Shown: piece after piece, positions 17,001 to 25,367 of the stretch
Layout of the letters: each line of letters opens with the position of its first letter
How positions within the stretch are numbered: the stretch's first letter is position 1
NCBI GenBank assembly: GCA_930986425.1
Contig: CAKNJR010000016.1
Span: 1-39,672 of the forward strand
Length of the DNA stretch: 39,672 nt
Source of the DNA: an uncultured Clostridium sp.
GTDB lineage: Bacteria > Bacillota > Clostridia > TANB77 > CAG-508
Direction: 5' to 3'
Program-made: the position numbers and the translations under genes
Notes under the pieces: model-generated
Told to the model about the DNA's origin: nothing
Seen by the model: the letters and a program-made list of their open reading frames with translations, nothing else
Database searches by the model: none

Positions 17001-17555
17001 TTTTGTTTGTTCAAGCTTTTTTTCAGATTCTTCTCTTCTAGTTCTATATTTTACTATTCCTGAAGCTTCTTCAAATATTTTTCTTCTGTCTTCTGATTTA
17101 TTACTTAAAATCTCGTCTATTTTTCCCTGTCCTATTATTGAATAACCATCTTTTCCTATACCAGTATCCATAAATAGCTCTAAAATATCTTTAAGTCTGC
17201 AAGGTACTTTATTTATGAAATATCCTGTTTCTCCTGTTCTATATAGTCTTCTTGTAACAGTTACTTCTGAAAATTCAACAGGTAGTGCTCCATCACTATT
17301 ATCTATTACCATATTTACTTCTGCGAAACCTAGAGATTTTCTGTTTTGTGTTCCAGCAAAAATAATGTCCTCAGATTTAGAGCCTCTAAGTGACTTCATA
17401 CTTTGCTCTCCAAGAACCCATCTAATGGCATCTGAAATATTACTTTTTCCAGAACCATTTGGCCCTATTACTGCTGTTATTCCTTTTTTAAATTCAAATA
17501 CTGTTTTGTCTGCGAAAGATTTGAATCCTTGCATTTCTAATTTTTTTAAGTACAT
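14007..17555 (-). CDS. smc: Chromosome partition protein Smc
   Basis: ATPase that compacts and organises the chromosome with ScpA/ScpB. The 1182-aa protein has Walker A GPNGSGKSN (32-40), two long coiled coils (~165-500 and ~680-1010) either side of a globular hinge (~515-665), the ABC signature LLSGGEKALTA and Walker B FCILDEIEAALDD near the C-terminus. Length is that of intact bacterial Smc. The usual rnc and ftsY neighbours are absent; murA is downstream. Confidence 0.98.
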   Translation of the reverse strand: MYLKKLEMQGFKSFADKTVFEFKKGITAVIGPNGSGKSNISDAIRWVLGEQSMKSLRGSKSEDIIFAGTQNRKSLGFAEVNMVIDNSDGALPVEFSEVTVTRRLYRTGETGYFINKVPCRLKDILELFMDTGIGKDGYSIIGQGKIDEILSNKSEDRRKIFEEASGIVKYRTRREESEKKLEQTKLNLVRINDILSEIEANIEPLKLQSEKARKFLDLREELKNIEVGLFVLKINTFKEKLQELEKNKEIFENQSLEENNKLEDMQELKQELKNQIEEISTEMERLQTLGFESENKIERINSEINVSKEKISNNSENKNRLENEITGSNITISDLEEEKKGKLSKKENLKENKEKFAKELEEKEEELRKLNQKLSSKELEIEEKKKQVEDLKENKYSLENEITEQDVNYENFENRKKQAEKELSGVISELDEKRMSKNDINANFTKIENEKKQIEEAVQKDKSEKEALDKQIKDIEIKINNAVDEQRLKKSKYNFLVETEKEKEGYTKSVKELLIACDNNPALKKGIHGVLANIVSTDEKYSTAIEMCLGASMQNIVTENEGDAKKLVEYLRVNKLGRASFLPMSTVHGKKLENIKPDGKIIGVASDLVKYKKEYEGIVLNLLGRTIITDNMDTAIKVAKENKYSFRIVTLDGDIINPSGAITGGFVNKKTANILGRSEEIKKLEKEIKKLDEKIESLNQEKEKITLDSKTTEIEENTRKLQEIEITYAREKEKVVQLEESINSIVSRKEKLNEELKELENKKQDAIGKKQELQENVKSIEEQIETISKEIEEFANLNKDNQKYIDDVNLDITNLKISVSSFDESSTSMDELIARIEQSIESEKQSIENKKLQIEKMEEQNSSIRNNILELQNNIEKIKAEVAGSSTKIEELKNNKNTKNSKLDELEKNIEKQFAVIQDVKEQLVKIGIKKTNTEQDISDTVNELWNEYEITPNNAKDYAQPTNVQETQKRVNELHNQIKELGSVNVDSIEEYKKTKERYETMCEQRLDLENTMAKLRDIITEMTKTMKEQFSEKFKQISKNFDEVFRELFGGGKAELVLEDENNILECGIDIKAQPTGKKLQNMMLLSGGEKALTAIALLFAILKINPAPFCILDEIEAALDDVNVYRFAEFLKKFSDTTQFLVITHRKGTMEAADTVYGITMEENGISKLLSIRLKEESA

Positions 17556-17630
17556 AGTGTTTACCTTTCGTTTTTTAATTTTAATATATGGTTACAATTC
17601 ACAATTCAATTTCTCGATTAAGCTATAATA

Positions 17631-17657
17631 TGTCAATAGGACGCTCCTTTTTAGCAC
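17631..17657 (+). repeat. Partial GGGACGC-family repeat
   Basis: TGTCAATAGGACGCTCC then TTTTTAGCAC resembles one arm of the palindrome at 5153-5180 with a missing G and two changes. It lies between smc and the nucleosidase gene and looks like a decayed half-element. Confidence 0.6.
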
Positions 17658-17669
17658 TGTAAATTGTAT

Positions 17670-18305
17670 CTATTTATCTTTTAAAAACTTTTCAATAAAT
17701 TTTACAGAACTTTCAAGTTCCATTAGCCTATTATCTTCTACTGTTTTATAGTAATCATCCATACTTAAATTATCACTTACTTTTTTAAGTGATACAAGTG
17801 GAATATTATATAAATCTGCTAACAGTGATACTGAATGAAGTTCCATATCAAAAATTACGTTATCTTTAATATCTGTATTATTTACAAAACATTCTGCTGA
17901 ATAGCATGGTAATTTTTCTAACTCGTCAATTGTTAGTAAATCTTGTCCACCTAAATCGTCCATACTATATTTTTGCTCTCCGGTTATGTCCCATTCTAAG
18001 TTATATGATTTATTTATTGAAACCCAGCTTCCTATTTTTGCGGACGTTGAGCCTGCATAGCCAATGTTTATTATTAAATCTGGTTTATCGTTTTCACATA
18101 AATACTTTGTAAGTCCAATTGCTGTTTTTTGTTTGCCAATGCCTGTAATAATTAGCGTAATTTTTGTTTCATTTTGTTTACCTTCTAAAGTTGTAATTAT
18201 ATTATTGAATTTATCTTCTTTTTGCTCTTTTTCTACTAGATTAAGCAGTTTTGCTATTTGCTCTCCTTCTTTTTTCATTGCGCAATGTATTAATATATTT
18301 TTCAT
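17670..18305 (-). CDS. Nucleoside phosphorylase/MTA-SAH nucleosidase-like protein
   Basis: The 211-aa protein has the PNP/UDP superfamily fold: ILIHCAMKKEGEQIAKLL at the start, LIITGIGKQKTAIGLTKYL, LIINIGYAGSTSAKIGSWV, and FDMELHSVSLLADLYNIPLVSLKKVSD, where DMEL corresponds to the ribose-binding DMEgaA motif. The family cleaves or phosphorolyses nucleosides such as methylthioadenosine. The family Asp expected in the late ...VSD segment is present. Substrate cannot be assigned. It is flanked by a repeat remnant and a divergent HD-GYP gene. Confidence 0.75.
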   Translation of the reverse strand: MKNILIHCAMKKEGEQIAKLLNLVEKEQKEDKFNNIITTLEGKQNETKITLIITGIGKQKTAIGLTKYLCENDKPDLIINIGYAGSTSAKIGSWVSINKSYNLEWDITGEQKYSMDDLGGQDLLTIDELEKLPCYSAECFVNNTDIKDNVIFDMELHSVSLLADLYNIPLVSLKKVSDNLSMDDYYKTVEDNRLMELESSVKFIEKFLKDK

Positions 18306-18458
18306 ATTTATTTTCCTTATCTTTTTTATTGTTTAATTTTTTTAATTAAAATCGATTTTGTATTTGCTATTTTTGCTCCTTCTTCTAGCGTTTATATCAT
18401 ATTATCACAAATATTTGTTTTTGTCATTAAAATTTAATATTGTTTTTCATATTTTTTG

Positions 18459-18488
18459 TTGTTTTTTTAATATTTCATTTGCTATAAT
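18459..18488 (+). promoter_or_regulatory. Promoter of the HD-GYP gene
   Basis: TTGTTT (18459-18464), an 18-bp spacer and TATAAT (18483-18488), about 70 bp upstream of ATG 18560. AAAGGAG lies just before the start. Confidence 0.5.
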
Positions 18489-18559
18489 ATATTTGTTATA
18501 ATTTTATAAAAAATATTATTAAAATTATATATTTTTTAATTGTACAAAGGAGAATTATA

Positions 18560-19498
18560 ATGTTAGAAGAGAAATATGATTTTTATAGTCCTACCAATCT
18601 GAAAGTTCATGAGTTAGATAGTGCTATTAAAGACCATCTAATCGTTATGGATAAGTTGGATATGTTTACTAAAAGGCATAGTGAAAATGTTGCTAATTTA
18701 GTAGGTAGAATTTGTGAGTATATGCATTGTAACAACCAATTTACTATTCATTGCATTTTGGCCGGATATTTACATGATGTAGGTAAACTTTTTATACCTA
18801 AAGAAATAACTAATAAACCTGGTAGGCTTACTGATGAAGAATATGAAATAATGAAAACTCACACTACTTTGGGTTATCAATATTGTATGGATGATTTAGC
18901 TCTAAGACCTTATTCTGATGGTCCATGGTATCATCACGAAGCACTAAATGGTACTGGTTATCCAAGGGGTTTGCGCAAGCCTGATATTCCATACTCTGCA
19001 CAAATTATACGTGTTGCTGATGAATATGATGCCATAGTAACTAAGAGACAATACACTACTCACGTTAATATTTCTCAAACTTTGAAAGAATTAATTAAAG
19101 ATGCTTTACCAAGCAATGATGTTATAGCTTTAGACCAATTAAAGCAAAATGAGCGATTAGGAAAGATTAATCCTAAACCTCTTAAAGCTTTATTTAAAGT
19201 TGTAATTGATGATACTCTTTATGAAATTAGTTGTGTTCTTAATTATGTAAATTATATTAAAGACCAAATTAAACGTTTAAAAAGTGCTCAAAAATATGAA
19301 GATAAGATGAATTCTGCAAAAAAAGGTTCTACTAAGGATTATTATAAAACAGGAATGCAACTTCTTTTCCAACCTGGTGAAAATTTTGATAATTATAAAC
19401 AAGTATTGGCTGAATATGAAAATGCTTTGGTAATTAGACAAGATAGAATTGATAAATTATATTACGAAATTAAGCTTATAAAAAAGCTAAAAATATAA
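18560..19498 (+). CDS. HD-GYP domain phosphohydrolase
   Basis: The 312-aa protein is a predicted cyclic-di-GMP (or related dinucleotide) phosphodiesterase. Conserved metal and motif residues are H40 (HSENVANL), HDVGK (HD at 72-73), H101, HHE (125-127), NGTGYPRG (GYP at 133-135) and RVADEYDAI. No receiver, PAS or membrane domain precedes the HD-GYP core. The C-terminal ~130 residues are charged and largely helical, of unknown role. It is monocistronic, on the opposite strand to its neighbours, with its own promoter and terminator. Confidence 0.93.
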   Translation: MLEEKYDFYSPTNLKVHELDSAIKDHLIVMDKLDMFTKRHSENVANLVGRICEYMHCNNQFTIHCILAGYLHDVGKLFIPKEITNKPGRLTDEEYEIMKTHTTLGYQYCMDDLALRPYSDGPWYHHEALNGTGYPRGLRKPDIPYSAQIIRVADEYDAIVTKRQYTTHVNISQTLKELIKDALPSNDVIALDQLKQNERLGKINPKPLKALFKVVIDDTLYEISCVLNYVNYIKDQIKRLKSAQKYEDKMNSAKKGSTKDYYKTGMQLLFQPGENFDNYKQVLAEYENALVIRQDRIDKLYYEIKLIKKLKI

Positions 19499-19528
19499 AA
19501 ACCTCTATAAATAATATAGAGGTTTTTT
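19499..19528 (+). terminator. Terminator of the HD-GYP gene
   Basis: ACCTCTATA (19501-19509) pairs with TATAGAGGT (19515-19523) over a 5-nt loop, followed by TTTTT. It starts at the stop codon. Confidence 0.9.
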
Positions 19529-19663
19529 AGATTATTGACAATGTATAAAAAATATTTTGTCAATAGTGATTAGTCTAGTTTTTTATTATTTCTGTATTTA
19601 TTTAACTTTTGTTTAATTTAGTCAGTTTTTCTTTAGGTATTTTTATATTAGTAATTTAATATT

Positions 19664-21838
19664 TTAGTTAGTATTTTTGTCACTTGTTTTTTTATTGTTG
19701 TTTCTCATGTTTTTTCTTAATATTAATGTAATTGCAATCGCTACAATAATTAGTATTAAAATCATTGGCATTACATTTAATATTATTTGTCCTGTTCTAG
19801 GCATAACAGCTAGCTCATTCATATCTTCATTGTCTTCTAATGTTGTTTCCTCTATTTTCTCTGAGTCAATTCTAACATATGCTTTTATATCTTTTGCAAT
19901 ATCTATGCCATCATTTTTCCTTAGTATTAATTCATATTCTCTTGTTTCTCCTATTCCTAAATCAGTTACTTTGTATTTTGCGCTACCGCCATTTATTTCC
20001 CAGTCTGTATTTACAATGCTAAATCCTTCTGGAATTGTAAAAGTAATATAACCGCTTCCTATTCTCTCTTGATTGTTTGTTACCTTTATTTTATAATGAA
20101 TTTGCAATGTTGATTTTTTATTTGCATCTCTTATTTCAGTTTCTATTTTTCCTACTTTTCCGTTTAATCCATAATAGTTTCCGTTTATATAAGCTTTTTC
20201 TAAATTCATTTCTATTTGTAGGTTAAACTTTAACTTTCTATAATAATAGTTTAGTGTTATATCTTCTTTTCCAACTGTGACTGTTGACTCATCAGGCTTT
20301 TTTGTAAGTTCGTAATTTTCATAATTTCTTTCTTCTGCTGTAAAACTATCTCCTTCATGGACATCTTTATCAAATGTATCTATTCTTTCTCCTGTTTCTT
20401 CATCAATGTAATTTACTATTACTTTTGATTTATGTTTATAATAATATATTACATCAATATTTTCTCCTTTCATTGTTCCAGATGTATTTCCTGTAACTTT
20501 TGTGAAGTCATAATCTTCAATTTCTTTTTTATTGGTTTCATATGTATCTCCTGATTTTCCTTTTATCACTTCGCTTGTAGCTATTTCTTCATTTGTGAAT
20601 TCATCTACATATCTTGCTGTTACTGTTGTATTTTTAGCATAATAATAATTAACCTGTTGCAATTCTTCTGTTAATGTGAATTCTTCTATTTCTGGTTTTT
20701 TTACTAATGTATATCCTTCAATATTTTTAGCCTCTGTTGAAACCTTTTCTCCTACTGGACCGCTTTTACTATCCTTGCTAAGTACTTCATTTGTATCTAT
20801 ATCTATGTAATTAGCTTGTACTCCACTACTTTGTAAGTTGAATTCCACAAATAGATTTGACTCTCCACCTGCTCTTTCCATATAGAATAATGTTAAAGTA
20901 TGTTGTCCTTGTGAAAGATTTCCATCCTCGAAAGCTTTTTTATATACTTCCTTTTCTAGACTTTTGGTTTCTGGGTTGTATATGCTTTCATAATATACTT
21001 GATTTTTGGCAAAGTTTATATTTCCACGTAGTTTAATATGACATCCTCCTAAATCAAGTACTAGTTTGTCATCTATAAATACCCATACATCATCATCTCC
21101 TGAAAAGTCAAATATCATATCTTCATATTCATTTGTTTCTAGATTTTTCACTTTACCATCGCTCGTCATTATAAATGGTATCTCTATTCGTCCTGTAAAG
21201 CCTAAGTTTCTATTGCTAGGAATAGCTGTATCGTCTACACAATCGTTAAATGGATAAAATCCACTTCTTTCTCCTTGGTGCATTTTGAATGTTTTTGTAT
21301 TATAGTCTTTATATACATGATATTTATCACTATTAAAAGTGTAGTATCCATTTTTTTCTTTTATAAATGGGAACTTCCAGTCAGTAAGAACTGCATCATA
21401 TATTTGTATGTTGTCGTTTGTTCTTGGAAATAGGGTTATTCCATTTGTATATTTGTCTATTATTCCTAAGTTGCCATTTAATAACCTATTTAGTGCTAAT
21501 CCTTGAACAACTCCATCTGAACTACCATACACGCCAACATCTACATATCCATTTTGTATTCCTCCACTACATTTTCCTTCTGTTGATCCAAAAAGTATAG
21601 AGTCGCTATCTATTAAATATTTTACTAATTCTGTATGAGAATAATATTCATCTGGCGACCTTAGTCTTTGGTATTCATTATAGCCTTCTATATTTATTTT
21701 TGTGAATGTTGCATTTACATATCTAATATTACTTTCTGGAACAGTACTACAATTAGTAGATGCAAAGCTCCTATTATAGTAAAACATAGACACAATAAAT
21801 AAGAATGCAATGATTAATACTTTGATTTTCTTCTTCAT
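19664..21838 (-). CDS. Fibro-slime/MucBP surface protein with MPRTG sorting-like tail
   Basis: The 724-aa protein has a signal peptide (1-27), then a PA14-like fibro-slime domain whose hallmark FSGDDDVWVFIDDKLVLDL lies near 245-263. Three MucBP-type repeats of ~60 aa follow (~345-535), each ending in a YYY motif (VNYYYAK, VIYYYKH, LNYYYRK). A DUF11-like module precedes the end (~540-665). The C-terminus is MPRTG (679-683), a ~24-residue hydrophobic helix and a Lys/Arg/Asn tail, the layout of a sortase signal with Met in place of Leu. It is probably a wall-attached adhesin. A strong promoter and two Spo0A-box-like sites lie upstream. Confidence 0.88.
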   Translation of the reverse strand: MKKKIKVLIIAFLFIVSMFYYNRSFASTNCSTVPESNIRYVNATFTKINIEGYNEYQRLRSPDEYYSHTELVKYLIDSDSILFGSTEGKCSGGIQNGYVDVGVYGSSDGVVQGLALNRLLNGNLGIIDKYTNGITLFPRTNDNIQIYDAVLTDWKFPFIKEKNGYYTFNSDKYHVYKDYNTKTFKMHQGERSGFYPFNDCVDDTAIPSNRNLGFTGRIEIPFIMTSDGKVKNLETNEYEDMIFDFSGDDDVWVFIDDKLVLDLGGCHIKLRGNINFAKNQVYYESIYNPETKSLEKEVYKKAFEDGNLSQGQHTLTLFYMERAGGESNLFVEFNLQSSGVQANYIDIDTNEVLSKDSKSGPVGEKVSTEAKNIEGYTLVKKPEIEEFTLTEELQQVNYYYAKNTTVTARYVDEFTNEEIATSEVIKGKSGDTYETNKKEIEDYDFTKVTGNTSGTMKGENIDVIYYYKHKSKVIVNYIDEETGERIDTFDKDVHEGDSFTAEERNYENYELTKKPDESTVTVGKEDITLNYYYRKLKFNLQIEMNLEKAYINGNYYGLNGKVGKIETEIRDANKKSTLQIHYKIKVTNNQERIGSGYITFTIPEGFSIVNTDWEINGGSAKYKVTDLGIGETREYELILRKNDGIDIAKDIKAYVRIDSEKIEETTLEDNEDMNELAVMPRTGQIILNVMPMILILIIVAIAITLILRKNMRNNNKKTSDKNTN

Positions 21839-21966
21839 ATAACTCCTTTTCTATAAATGAAAATCATCCCGTGTTTTCATTTATATTATTTAATTGGGAT
21901 AAATAAAAGATAATTTAAGACTTAAATTATTTGAAATAATTAAATTGAATTAATTTAATTGTTTTT

Positions 21967-21995
21967 ATTATACACCATATTATGGTAATTGTAAA
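21967..21995 (-). promoter_or_regulatory. Promoter of the fibro-slime gene
   Basis: TTTACA (plus 21990-21995), a 17-bp spacer and TATAAT (plus 21967-21972), with a long 5' leader of ~125 nt to ATG 21838. I see nothing specific in that leader. Confidence 0.7.
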
Positions 21996-21999
21996 GAAA

Positions 22000-22038
22000 A
22001 ATCGTACGTCAAATTTCGACAAAATCCGACATACGATT
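22000..22038 (-). promoter_or_regulatory. mazF terminator hairpin containing two 0A-box-like sites
   Basis: AATCGTA (22000-22006) pairs with TACGATT (22032-22038), with an inner GTC/GAC. On the minus strand it is followed by TTTTTCTTT, so it can end the mazF transcript. Inside it TGTCGGA (plus 22025-22031) and TGTCGAA (plus 22015-22021) lie 10 bp apart, on the same face of the helix, about 20 bp upstream of the -35 of the fibro-slime promoter. Spo0A box consensus is TGTCGAA. Confidence 0.45.
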
Positions 22039-22107
22039 AACTATAATTTTATGATTCCAATCTAATGCTTTACATATACTATTCTAATTCGATGCTTACA
22101 CATAATT

Positions 22108-22459
22108 TTATTCTTCTAAACCTATACTTACTCCAAGCGCATTATTGATTTTTTTCATAAGGTTTTCATCATCTATATGGCCTATTTTTTCTTTTAATCT
22201 ACTTTTATCTATTGTTCTTACTTGTTCTGCTAAAACTACTGAATTTGTTTTTAGGCCGTACATTTTGAGAGCCAATTTCTATATGAGTTGGCAACTTTGT
22301 TTTTCCCATTTGTGAAGTAATTGCTGCTGCTATTACTGTTGGACTATGTTTATTTCCTAAATCGTTTTGTATTATAATAACAGGTCTTATACCTCCTTGT
22401 TCTGAACCTACTACTGGACTTAAATCTGCATAAAACATATCTCCTCTTCTTATATTCAT
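22108..22459 (-). CDS. mazF: MazF/NdoA endoribonuclease, +1 frameshift at CGG
   Basis: mRNA-cleaving toxin of the MazF (EndoA) family. ATG 22459 opens [23 protein letters not shown]...RPVIIIQND, followed by [27 protein letters not shown], nearly identical in layout to Bacillus NdoA. Frame zero then reads CGG (22256-22258) and runs into unrelated codons, ending at 84 aa. Skipping one base gives [20 protein letters not shown] and the rest of the family to TAA at 22108, for 116 aa, the length of NdoA. No RHH antitoxin gene is beside it. It may be inactivated, mis-sequenced or made by frameshifting. Confidence 0.85.
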
Positions 22460-22498
22460 ATCTACTCTCCCAACATTATATTGAGATGATATATATTT

Positions 22499-23110
22499 CT
22501 AAATGTTTAATTCTACCTCGTTATATATTATGTCTATTTTGAGGCTATTGTTAATATCAAATATTTGTAGATTTTCAGGAGCTAACGTTGACTTATTTAT
22601 GTAAAGAATTTGTTTATAATTATATTTATTTATTTTACTATCATAAATCATTTTGACTTTGTTATCTTCTTCATATATTTGGCTAATTCCAGAGTTTCTA
22701 TAACCTTCTATAAAAGATGTTAAAAACAATGAATTTGTTGTTATATATGGATAGTCCTCATAAATTTTGCTTAAATTGTATCTAGTATTTTCTATTCTTA
22801 ATACTCCATTTTCATAAGTTAACTGCATACCCGAAATAGCTTCTGGTGAAGTAGCTAATTGTTTTGTATAACTCTGTCCTCTTACTTCTTGTTCAAATTC
22901 ATAAAAATCTGCATTTTTATTGCTACTAACTGTTACCTTTACTTTTGCTTTATATGTTGAAACATTTAGAATATATTGTTCAATCTCTTGTATATTTTTA
23001 TTATTTCCAGTTTCTTTATTTTTATAATCAGTAATTACAAATTTTTTCACAAATAAAAAGACAATAATTAACACTATTATAGGAGTTAATATTTTTATTG
23101 CTTTTTTCAT
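22499..23110 (-). CDS. LolA-like lipoprotein-fold protein, GerS-like
   Basis: The 203-aa protein has an N-terminal membrane segment (6-23) without a clear lipobox, then a beta-rich extracytoplasmic domain (YKAKVKVTVSSNK, YEFEQEVRGQSYTKQL, LTYENGVLRIENTRYNLSKIYEDY, NLQIFDINNSLKIDIIYNEVELN) resembling the LolA/LolB fold. In clostridia the GerS germination protein has this fold and size and is often next to alr and mazF. The neighbouring mazF supports that reading. A specific role in cortex hydrolysis is inferred only. Confidence 0.55.
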   Translation of the reverse strand: MKKAIKILTPIIVLIIVFLFVKKFVITDYKNKETGNNKNIQEIEQYILNVSTYKAKVKVTVSSNKNADFYEFEQEVRGQSYTKQLATSPEAISGMQLTYENGVLRIENTRYNLSKIYEDYPYITTNSLFLTSFIEGYRNSGISQIYEEDNKVKMIYDSKINKYNYKQILYINKSTLAPENLQIFDINNSLKIDIIYNEVELNI

Positions 23111-23203
23111 TTTTAAACCATTCCTCTATAAATATTTAGGTTTTTATTGGATACCTATAAACCTTACTAATATTTTTATGCTTAAAACAATAAAAAAATA
23201 ACC

Positions 23204-23222
23204 TAACCACTTGTAGTGGTTA
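23204..23222 (-). terminator. Terminator of the minD-minE-rodA-dusB transcript
   Basis: TAACCACT pairs with AGTGGTTA over a 3-nt loop, and on the minus strand GGTTATTTTTTT follows. It lies about 40 bp after the dusB stop. Confidence 0.85.
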
Positions 23223-23263
23223 AGCTAACTTCATTTTTCAACTATTTTTCTATATAAATGCAA

Positions 23264-24238
23264 TTATTCTAAATTTTTAAAATACTTTATCAACTCATTT
23301 TCAACATCTTGTTTACTTTCTAAATGATTAATTGTATTTCTAATATTTGATGCTTGAGGTAAACCTTTTAGATAATAGCATATATGTTTTCGCATTTCTC
23401 TTATTCCTGTATATTCGCCTTTTTCTTTTACTTCCAAATCAATATGCTCCAAAATTGTGTCAAGTATTTCTTTATTTGAAATCTTCCTGATGCTCCCTGT
23501 TTCTAAATATGTCCTTATTTGTTCTATAAGCCATGGATTTCCTAGAGTCGCTCTTCCAATCATTATACCATCACAATTTGTTAGTTCAAATATTTTTTTT
23601 GCATCTTCTGGTGTTTTTATGTCTCCATTTCCTATTACAGGTATTTTTACACTTTCTTTTACTTGTTTTATAATATTCCAATCGGCTGTACCTGTATAAA
23701 ATTCACTTCTAGTTCTTCCATGTAGTGCAATTGCACTAGCTCCAGCACTTTCAATTGTTTGAGCTGCTTCGACTGCGACAACATGCTCGCTATCCCATCC
23801 TTTTCTTATTTTTACTGTTACTGGCTTTTCTGAATTTTCTACTACTGCCTTTACTATTTCATAGACTTTGTCTAAATCTAATAATAGCCTGCTTCCATCT
23901 CCATTTTTTACAACTTTTGGAGCTGGACAACCCATATTAATATCTACTATATCTGCAATTTTACTAACATATTTGGCTGCATATGCCATTGATTCTACAT
24001 CACTGCCAAATATCTGTGCAGATATAGGTCTTTTTTCTCCATCCATTTTTAGCAATTGCTTTGTTTTTTCATCATTATAATAAAGAGCTTTGCTACTTAC
24101 CATTTCTGTAACAACAAGACCCGGATTATATTTTTCGCATATCAGTCTAAAAGGCAAGTCTGTAAGACCTGCCATTGGAGCTAATATTATATTATTTTCT
24201 AGTTCAACATTACCTATTTTTAATTTTTTCAACATCAC
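23264..24238 (-). CDS. dusB: tRNA-dihydrouridine synthase DusB
   Basis: FMN-dependent enzyme that reduces uridine to dihydrouridine in tRNA. The 324-aa protein has a TIM-barrel with IILAPMAGLTDLPFR, the catalytic-Cys motif DINMGCPAPKVVKNGDGSRL (Cys104), VTVKIRKGWD, AIALHGRTR and IPVIGNGDI...DGIMIGRATLGNPW. The helical C-terminal domain is present. It is the last gene of the minD operon, 14 bp after rodA. Confidence 0.96.
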   Translation of the reverse strand: MMLKKLKIGNVELENNIILAPMAGLTDLPFRLICEKYNPGLVVTEMVSSKALYYNDEKTKQLLKMDGEKRPISAQIFGSDVESMAYAAKYVSKIADIVDINMGCPAPKVVKNGDGSRLLLDLDKVYEIVKAVVENSEKPVTVKIRKGWDSEHVVAVEAAQTIESAGASAIALHGRTRSEFYTGTADWNIIKQVKESVKIPVIGNGDIKTPEDAKKIFELTNCDGIMIGRATLGNPWLIEQIRTYLETGSIRKISNKEILDTILEHIDLEVKEKGEYTGIREMRKHICYYLKGLPQASNIRNTINHLESKQDVENELIKYFKNLE

Positions 24239-24252
24239 TATTCCTTTTTCTA

Positions 24253-25359
24253 TTATTCCACAAATATAGCTTTTTGTCTTCTTCCGCTAATATTTAATAG
24301 GACTGCTATCATAATTAAATTACTTAAAAGTGAGCTTCCACCATAACTTACAAAAGGTAATGGTACACCTGTTATTGGTAGTAATCCTATTGTCATACCT
24401 ATATTTTCAGTCATGTGGAATAAAAATATTCCTGCTATCCCCATTGCAATGTATGACCCCAGGTTATCTTTGGCTGTTTTAGCTACATACATTGCTTTTG
24501 TAATCAGCACGACGTACAGTATAACTATTGCAGCGGCAACTATAAATCCCATTTCTTCTCCTATTACAGAGAATATAAAGTCAGTTGTTTTAGGGCTTAA
24601 ATATCCCAATTGTGTTTGATTTCCTTTTAGTAATCCCATACCAAGTAAACCACCAGCACCTATTGCTAATTTTGATTGTGTCAAATTGTATCCAGCACCT
24701 CTTGGGTCTAAATCTTGATTTAGAAATACTTCTATTCTTCTCTTAGCATGGTCTGGTAATACAAAGAAATATAATAGAGGAAGTGTTATTGCCACTATTA
24801 AAAATCCTGCTATAATATATTTTTTGTCTATGCCAGCAACAAATAACATCAATATAAATGCTACGCAAAAGGCTAAAGCAGTTCCATAGTCTGGTTGTTT
24901 TACTATTAATAAAACTGGTACACCTATTATAGCTAATAAGATAAGTAGTCTAGTTGGTCTGCTGATTTCCTTTTTCCCTTTTGCTGTCATTTTAGACATT
25001 ACTAAAGCTAATACAAATATTACAAATATTTTTGAAAATTCTGCTGGTTGCAAAGTAAAAGAGCCAAATGAATACCAGCTTGTTGCTCCATTAATTGGTT
25101 CTGTGAAGAGAACACCTATTAACAGAATAATTAATACCGCATATATTATTGGCGATATTTTAGCAATTGTTTCATAATCTATTAATGTAAAAGCTATTAT
25201 AAATGGTATACTAACGCCTATCCATAATAATTGTTTTTTAAATTCGTCATATTCTGCATTTTGAGTTGCTGAAAAAAGGGCAATCAATCCTATTATGATT
25301 AATAGGATTGTACATATTAATATTGACCATTCTACATTCTTAGATAATCTTTTTTTCAT
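24253..25359 (-). CDS. rodA: SEDS peptidoglycan polymerase RodA
   Basis: Polytopic glycosyltransferase of the elongasome. The 368-aa protein has about ten membrane helices. SEDS signatures are present: PAEFSKIFVIFVLAL, KQPDYGTALAF, GEEMGFIVAAAIVILY and the final LPFVSYGGSSLLSNLIMI. RodA is preferred over FtsW because of length and the link to minD/minE. It lies 8 bp after minE. Confidence 0.93.
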   Translation of the reverse strand: MKKRLSKNVEWSILICTILLIIIGLIALFSATQNAEYDEFKKQLLWIGVSIPFIIAFTLIDYETIAKISPIIYAVLIILLIGVLFTEPINGATSWYSFGSFTLQPAEFSKIFVIFVLALVMSKMTAKGKKEISRPTRLLILLAIIGVPVLLIVKQPDYGTALAFCVAFILMLFVAGIDKKYIIAGFLIVAITLPLLYFFVLPDHAKRRIEVFLNQDLDPRGAGYNLTQSKLAIGAGGLLGMGLLKGNQTQLGYLSPKTTDFIFSVIGEEMGFIVAAAIVILYVVLITKAMYVAKTAKDNLGSYIAMGIAGIFLFHMTENIGMTIGLLPITGVPLPFVSYGGSSLLSNLIMIAVLLNISGRRQKAIFVE

Positions 25360-25367
25360 TCTTGCCT

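Noticed and set aside
22108..22498. Complete mazEF toxin-antitoxin pair
   Set aside because: No ribbon-helix-helix or other antitoxin ORF lies beside mazF. The upstream gene is a LolA-like membrane protein.
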